This document shows positions 58,255 through 64,000 of a DNA stretch of 64,000 nucleotides, in pieces; positions within the stretch are counted from its first letter, which is position 1; each line of letters begins with the position of its first letter. Source of the DNA: Ulota crispa. Taxonomy: Eukaryota; Streptophyta; Bryopsida; Orthotrichales; Orthotrichaceae. Location of the stretch: contig OY987252.1 in the NCBI GenBank assembly GCA_963920765.1, positions 3,643,966-3,707,965 of the forward strand. Direction: 5' to 3'. The position numbers and the translations under genes were made by a program. The notes under the pieces are model-generated. The model was not told the origin of the DNA. It was given only the letters and a program-made list of their open reading frames with translations, and searched no databases.

Positions 58255-59240
58255 ACCCCAAACTTGTCCTTTTGATCTACTTAGAGATTTACAATAATAA
58301 GTAGATTTGAAAGCCAACTATTTGCTTTACATTGTCATTGTGGGCATCGGCTATGTCATTTCATGAAATTGCTTGTTTAATCACCAAATTGGTCCTTTTG
58401 ATCTTGTTGGAGAACTACAATATTTGTTGGATATGAACACCAACTATTTGTTGTCTATATTTTGAGTTTGTGGACATCACCTGCATTATTTCATGACATT
58501 CCTAGTTTAATCACCAAATTGGAATTATGAATACTATTTGAGAACACAATACCTACTGGATTTGAAAGCCAATTATTTGCTTTACATTGTCAATATGGGA
58601 ATATATTGAGTCATTTCATGAAACTGCTTGTTTACTGACCAAATTGGTCCTTTCAATCCTATTGGATACTATAATACTTAGGATATGAAAACCAATTGTT
58701 TGCTGTACATTTTAGTTTTATGCATCACCCACAACATTTAATTAAAACAGCTAATTACCTATTTACCTCATCAAATTGGTAAAACTAATCCTCTTGGATA
58801 ATTACAATAATTGCAGGATATATGCCATTTATTTTCTATAGAATTACTTTACGAGCTTCAATTGGCGGCACTCCATTAAATTGTTGTTTAACATGCCAAA
58901 TTAGTCCCTTTGCTTCTAAAACATAAACGCAGTTTGCATTGGATAAATAAACCAACTACTTGTTGTATATCTTTTTTGGAAGTGCCAACTACGGTATTTC
59001 AATAAAAAGCTAGTTTGCACACCATATGCTCTTGTATATCCAAATAGAATCTTGCAATACATGGTACACATGAAATACCAGGATCTCATATTCATTATCC
59101 TAATAGTCATTGACCGCAAGATTTCATTCAATTGGTAATTGATAAATCTATTTAGAAATTTTTGATAATGATTGGATATCCAATACTAGCTGGAAATAAG
59201 AACCAATTGCTTGCTCAACATGTATGATGTTGACCAAATC
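58255..59240 (+). repeat. Degenerate tandem array, about 8 units of 125-132 bp
   Basis: A word like ACCAAATTGGTCC recurs at about 58255, 58383, 58513, 58638, 58770, 58894 and 59021, each followed by GGAT(T/A)TGAAA+CCAA(C/T)TATTTGCT and by TCATTTCATGAAA blocks. A last weaker unit ends near 59240. Units decay in likeness from left to right. The minus ORF 58916-59131 is an artefact of the repeat. Confidence 0.82.
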
Positions 59241-62115
59241 TTATCTTAAATAGCATCCAATTTCCAGAACTTTTCATTGTAGTAGACATTCAAAATAAAA
59301 TTTGGCAAAAACTTTGATTCTTACTTTTGGGCTGTTTCAAGAAATATAGGGCACATGGCATATTTTAGGGCATAAACTTATCCCAAATAGACAGCTTTAA
59401 CTTCCAAACAACCAAAAAATTTGAAAATCTGAAAAAGTTTTCTTCATCCTGAGATGCTCAGGATTCTATTGGTGTAATCAAAACTCTCATACCATAAGAA
59501 ATCAGAGAGTCCTAAACCTATAGAACACTCTTGTAATAAAATATAAACTACTGTCTCTTTTAAAGAAATAGAAATAAACCCTAAATCCTAAATCCTTGTA
59601 GGCTTTGAAACCACCCAGGACTTTACAACCCTACAACCCTCAACGTAATTCAAGCAACACGCCTAAACCCTAACATAATGTCATGGTGCCAGATTTTGCC
59701 CTAAACCACCCAAAGCTAAATGCCCTTTATGCATTGGAAAAAGAGTATATTGTTGTTTGTAGCCAACTAGCCACCTAAGATATTAGACAAAAAACAACAT
59801 GATCTTCATGCCCTGTGAAGCCACGGTATTTGAACATGAAGCTGGCCTTATGAACCCTTAGAGGCAATACCTCTTTTATTATAAATATTTGAGTTGTGTG
59901 ACCTACATTCTCATAAAATTCATTTTTACAATACCAAATTTTGATTGCTTGGTCACAACCAAGAAGCTCAAAAGTGTAAATGTTTGCACCCCTAATTTTG
60001 CATTCAAAGAAAACCCCCTTTGACCATATTTACCCTATTAAAACACTAAACCATAAAGCATGAGAAGTTTCCGGTGCAATCCAAAAAATAAACCCTTGTA
60101 AAACTTAAGGCTTGAAAGGTGAAAAATGGATAGAAGGTTAATTGTTGTGTCAGAGAGCAAGATGGCAGAGACGATGAGAATGCAAGGAATGTCAAGGGGA
60201 ATTGTTAGAATGTGCATTCCTTTGTAAGTGGGGGAAAACTACGTGCATTAACAAAGGAGGGGTTATACAAAGGTGACCTCCTTTGCAAAAGGTGTGACTT
60301 TGTAACCCTTGAATGCATTGCATTCCTGACCCTTTTAACCCAAGGCCAGACCTTGTATCTATATATAAGAACAAGGGGTGGAAGTTCTTAAATTGCAACC
60401 GTACGAGGGTGTTATTGCACATTGTCTGAAAATGGTAACTCCAAGACTCTGCACCCCAAAGGCATTTAAGTCTTATGTTCATCCTAAATTGCAAATTATC
60501 ATAAACCAACCTAAAGAGTTACGCGGTAGAATGTACAAGAGAGTGCAAACATAGGTGTTTATTTCTAAAGTGACCCGTGCCTTGCTATATGCCTAAACAA
60601 CATTATAAGTTTCTACAATCATTTGAGTGCATTTTCTAGTAGACTAAGTCCTTATAATAGCAGTGTATACAAAAATTTGTGAACATGCGTTGTGCAATTT
60701 TTATCAATTCAAATGTCCATGGAAAAGTTTGATAAAAAGAAATCATTTGTATGTTCTTTAGTTATCCTAAACTCCCTATAAATCCTTCAAACCATAATTG
60801 TACCTTTAATCACCCCTAAATAACCCTAAACCCAAAGAATGAAGGGATTATTTATTTCTTTGCAAAGAATATACAAATCAAGAATCATCAAATGTTTGAC
60901 AGTTGAAATCAAAATTTCAAATAACATCCTAAACCTTAAAATCATTCAAAAATGGATTTGAAAATTTCAAATTATTATTATTTCAAAAAAACTAGAATTA
61001 TCAATACCTCGAGCTATGGTGTGTCGATAACATATGGGTGTAGAAATGTCAAAGCAAGCTCAAGAGTAGGCGCTTCAACAAATGACATAGCATAGTAGTG
61101 ATGAGAACACTGTAGAAATACATATCTAGTTTGTCAACTAGCTTTAGATCTAATACTAGTTAAAGATCTTATTCTTTAAATGATTATAAGGTGTTTTGTA
61201 AAACATGAATTTTTGGGGTATCCTTGAACGCTTTCTAGTGAAAATCATCAAGTCATTTTTATTGTACATGCAACTTATTAAAGTTTAGATTATAAACAAA
61301 TTAAGGATTTATATATAAACAAATTGAGTCAAATACAGCCTTGATAATAAACAACAATAATCACTTTAGCACATTGGATACATTAGAGTCACATGTAGTT
61401 AAAATATTGGAGTTTAGAACGGCATGTTAAATAAACAAGGACTACGTAGTTTGGTTTAATTTGCAAATGTAATTGAATTAGAATGTAGCTTTGCATCTGT
61501 ATCTTAACATCGCAAATTAACCAAATAATTAATAACAACCTCTTCTCAAATTCTTTAACATTATCCTACTACTCATATGCATCTCCAATCCAACAATTTG
61601 CAAATTCATAATAATATGATTTCATAACAACACAGACATCAGGGTAGACAGGGTAATGTAGCAAAATATCAAAATATCACTCAAAACTACCATTACTAAG
61701 ATCAAATTGGCATAATGAATCACATTCTAACACCCCTGTATACTATCAAATTTTAAATAAACACGACATAATCTCTATATGCATAAACCTTTGAACCCTA
61801 AACTTGCATTTGAGAACAAGAAACCATCATTATCAATTTCAAAAATATCAAATTAATGTTTGTAGATCTTGGGATCATTAATATTACTTGGCCATGACAG
61901 ACAATGCATCCTCCACAAAATTGGACCACAATGCGGTTTCCTTAAAGAATAGCATGAACTTATTGTGCAATTTAAATACAAATGATAAAAACAATTTATT
62001 GATTATAATTTTAGTGAACATCAAAACAATCATATTAGGTAGTTATAATAAAATTTTACAATAGAGGGTTTAGTATTTAGGGTTACTTGAATATCCATGT
62101 GCCATTGGCACTATT
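59241..62115. other. No gene recognised
   Basis: CCCTAAA-type words occur at 59578-59700 and 60770-60830. The minus ORF 60192-60509 (105 codons) has no motif. The stretch 59450-60540 is a little GC-richer and could hold old gene or promoter sequence. Nothing can be named. Confidence 0.4.
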
Positions 62116-63405
62116 TTCATTATGACTTAGTCTGAAGTCGATATTATCCATACTCAATATGCCAATATTTTGGCCTATTTGGTGCATAATATAATCCCAC
62201 CTACTTATACCCCTAACCAAAAGAAAGCTCTACTAAAAAGGAATGCTCCCTATATCCTAATAGAAGAGACATTATACAAGCTAGGTCCTGATGGCATCTT
62301 AAGGCGCTGCATCTACCAAAGTGAGGTCATTGACATTCTTACAAGTCGTCATTTTGATGCATGAAAGGGGTCATTTTGCAGGAGATGCTACAGCACTTAA
62401 GGCCTTGTTGGTGGGCTATTGGTGGCCGTCCTTATTTAAGGATGCCCATCAATTTGCTCAACATTGTGATCCTTGTCAGCGAGTAGGTAAACCTACTTCC
62501 CCAACCGCGATGCTGCTCATACCCCTAATGGCATTGGCTCCATTCAAAAAATGGATTATCAATTTTGTTGGTCCTATTGCCCCTGCAACTCTTAGAGGTT
62601 GTAAATGTTATATCCTAGTTGCTACTAACTATGCGATCAAATGGGTCGAGGCAATGGCTTGTTGCAAAGATGATGCCCAAACCGTAACCCGTTTCTTATA
62701 TGAAAATATTATATCCCACTTTGGATGTCCTAGAGAGCTAATTAGCAATAGGGGAACTCATTTCCTTAATGAGACAATAGAGGAATTAACAACTAGATTT
62801 ATGGTAAAACATTGTAAAACCTCTCCTTATCATCCAAGGACTAATGGGCAAACAGAAAAGACTAATGGGATACATTGTAAAATCTTAACTAAGACCATTA
62901 GTGGAGCAGCAACCAATTGGGATGATAACCTTTGGAGTGCTCTATGGGCTTACTGTATAGCATATAAAGGTACAGTATTATATACTCTTTTCTAATTGGT
63001 GTATGACCTAGAGGCATTTCTTCTTGTTGAATTTGAGATTCCTAGCCTAGGGTTGCCATAGAACACCAATTAGGTCCTCTAGAAAGCTTGCAAGTCAGGT
63101 TAGCCAATTTGGAGGCTTTGGATGAATATAGAAGGGAAGCGTATTTAAATACCTTAGCCATCCAAAATAGGCGTAAATCCTATTATGATAGCAAGTTAAG
63201 ACCTAAAGAATTTCAAGTTGGAAATTTAGTTCTACTTTATGATAGTAGATTCTTTAGGTTTCTTGAAAAACTCCAAATCCGTTGGCTAGGATCCTATGAG
63301 GTGGTAGACGTTAATCCTACTGGCTCTCTACAATTTAAGGATTTTGAGGGAAGACTTCTTCCTACAGGGATAAATGGCTATAGGCTCAAGTTATATTATA
63401 CTTAA
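62116..63405 (+). pseudogene. Integrase region of the Tat/Athila-type element
   Basis: Order: linker (YANILAYLVHNIIPPTYTP), HHCC zinc region (62350-62480), catalytic-core region (62540-62990; YILVATNYAIKWVEAMA, CPRELISNRGTHFLNE, TSPYHPRTNGQTEK), then a C-terminal part at 63088-63405 (LDEYRREAYLNTLAIQNRRK, FQVGNLVLLYDSRF, RWLGSYEVVDVNPTGSLQ) ending in TAA. No chromodomain follows, as usual for this lineage. Broken in few places. Confidence 0.87.
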
Positions 63406-63424
63406 ATGCCATGGGCGGCATTCT

Positions 63425-63434
63425 AAAAAGGGAT
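63425..63434 (+). other. Probable polypurine tract
   Basis: AAAAAGGGAT lies 20 bases after the integrase stop and directly before a TG that can open the 3' LTR. Confidence 0.5.
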
Positions 63435-64000
63435 TGGTGGTAATTATTATTGATGAGTGTAATACAATAATAAAAATAACGCCAAAAACAAAAATATAAA
63501 AAAAAGTAAGGTACAGTAAGTAATTAATTAATACCAACAAATTGAAGACAAAGACAAGACAAAAAGAAGAAGATTGCAAGCAAATACACCAATAAAGGTT
63601 TTCTGTTTATTTCAAATTAGAGTTAAAGGCCTTGTGCAAGAGCAACCAATTTGGGAGTAAACTTGAGTAAAAAGCATAATGATGACAAGTTGGTTTTTCT
63701 AGCAACCAACTTGTCCCATTAGCATGTCAACTGGCTTATAACAAATCGGAATGATGAAAAAGTGATTGAGCTTGTAAACCCAAAAGTAGAGTGTCAGAGA
63801 GTTAATTGTTCCAAATCAAAGAGAGGATTTTTCCCATTAAATTGAGAGTGATTCCAAGTAGAGCTGAAGCAAATTAGGGTTCAATTACGCGTTTTTCCAA
63901 GCAAGTGAAATCAAGGTGCTTTCAAGTTGTATTTGATTTTTTTGCCCGTTTTCTTGAGAGAAGTTGTTTGCATTGCTTTGTCCAAGTGTTTATGTTCTAA
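63435..64000 (+). repeat. Start of 3' LTR (truncated by window edge)
   Basis: Begins TGGTGGTAATTATTATTGAT after the PPT. No gene-like content. The LTR end and the partner LTR are outside the window, so this call rests on position alone. Confidence 0.45.

Larger units (their letters stand above)
62116..64000 (+). mobile_element. Tat/Athila-type Ty3/Gypsy element, 3' part, runs off window
   Basis: A plus-strand fossil holding the RNase H-integrase linker, integrase and the start of the 3' LTR; gag, protease and RT are missing. The wording (ILRRCIYQSEVIDIL, GHFAGDATALKALLVGYWW, CDPCQRVGKPT, LAPFKKWIINFVGPIAPAT) is that of the non-chromodomain plant lineage (Tat/Athila). Better preserved than the 40.6-kb chromovirus but broken in a few places. 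The left border near 62116 is a truncation or a junction with other decayed sequence; the right end lies beyond 64000, so LTR age cannot be judged. Confidence 0.85.

Noticed and set aside
58916-59131. 71-codon minus ORF
   Set aside because: Lies inside the degenerate 125-bp array and has no motif.

Overview
The window looks like nuclear DNA of a land plant with a large, repeat-choked genome. The evidence is plant-type CACTA MITEs, a chromovirus and a Tat/Athila-type Ty3/Gypsy element, CCCTAAA-type telomere-like words, spliced gene remnants and a strongly AT-rich background (roughly two thirds A+T by eye). No intact host gene was found and no rRNA, tRNA or CRISPR array was seen. Heavily decayed transposons and a fungal-looking chromodomain fit a non-flowering plant (gymnosperm, fern, lycophyte or moss), but the sequence alone does not settle this.

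Layout. 0-9 kb: a short membrane-segment ORF at the left edge, a foldback element, a slightly GC-richer stretch (5.9-8.9 kb) with coding-like scraps, a coiled-coil fragment and a perfect 32-bp palindrome. 9-16 kb: a cluster of elements ending in TTAACCCCTAAA-like termini, plus a GC-rich 195-bp tandem repeat carrying a CACTA MITE. 17-23 kb: a foldback MITE, a 3-kb decayed gene (copy A of an unnamed protein family, minus strand) with a CACTA MITE in its last part, and another MITE. 26.6-28.5 kb: a reverse-oriented second copy of the 9-kb repeat. 29-31 kb: two MITEs. 32-40 kb: a decayed Myb/telobox gene (minus), a divergent decayed gene of unknown type (plus), then copy B of the unnamed family (plus). 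40.6-45.9 kb: one structurally complete but decayed chromovirus with both LTRs, target duplication, PBS, PPT, gag-pol and chromodomain. 48.4-49.2 kb: a 25-bp minisatellite. 49.6-52.9 kb: a decayed spliced gene with a possible 2OG-Fe(II) oxygenase-like exon, its intron holding two transposons. 54.6-59.2 kb: a 289-bp duplication, more dispersed repeats and a degenerate array of about 125-bp units. 62.1-64 kb: the 3' part of a Tat/Athila-type element whose 3' LTR runs off the right edge.

The most unusual content is (i) the two related copies of a long, coiled-coil-bearing protein family that I can place only loosely (N-terminal part like the 'putative plant transposon protein' domain), (ii) a group of elements sharing TTAACCCCTAARNGCC-like ends with no assigned superfamily, and (iii) the oxygenase-like spliced gene. 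Several decayed genes keep one reading frame over more than 1 kb while carrying several stops, which suggests decay by C-to-T change rather than by indels.
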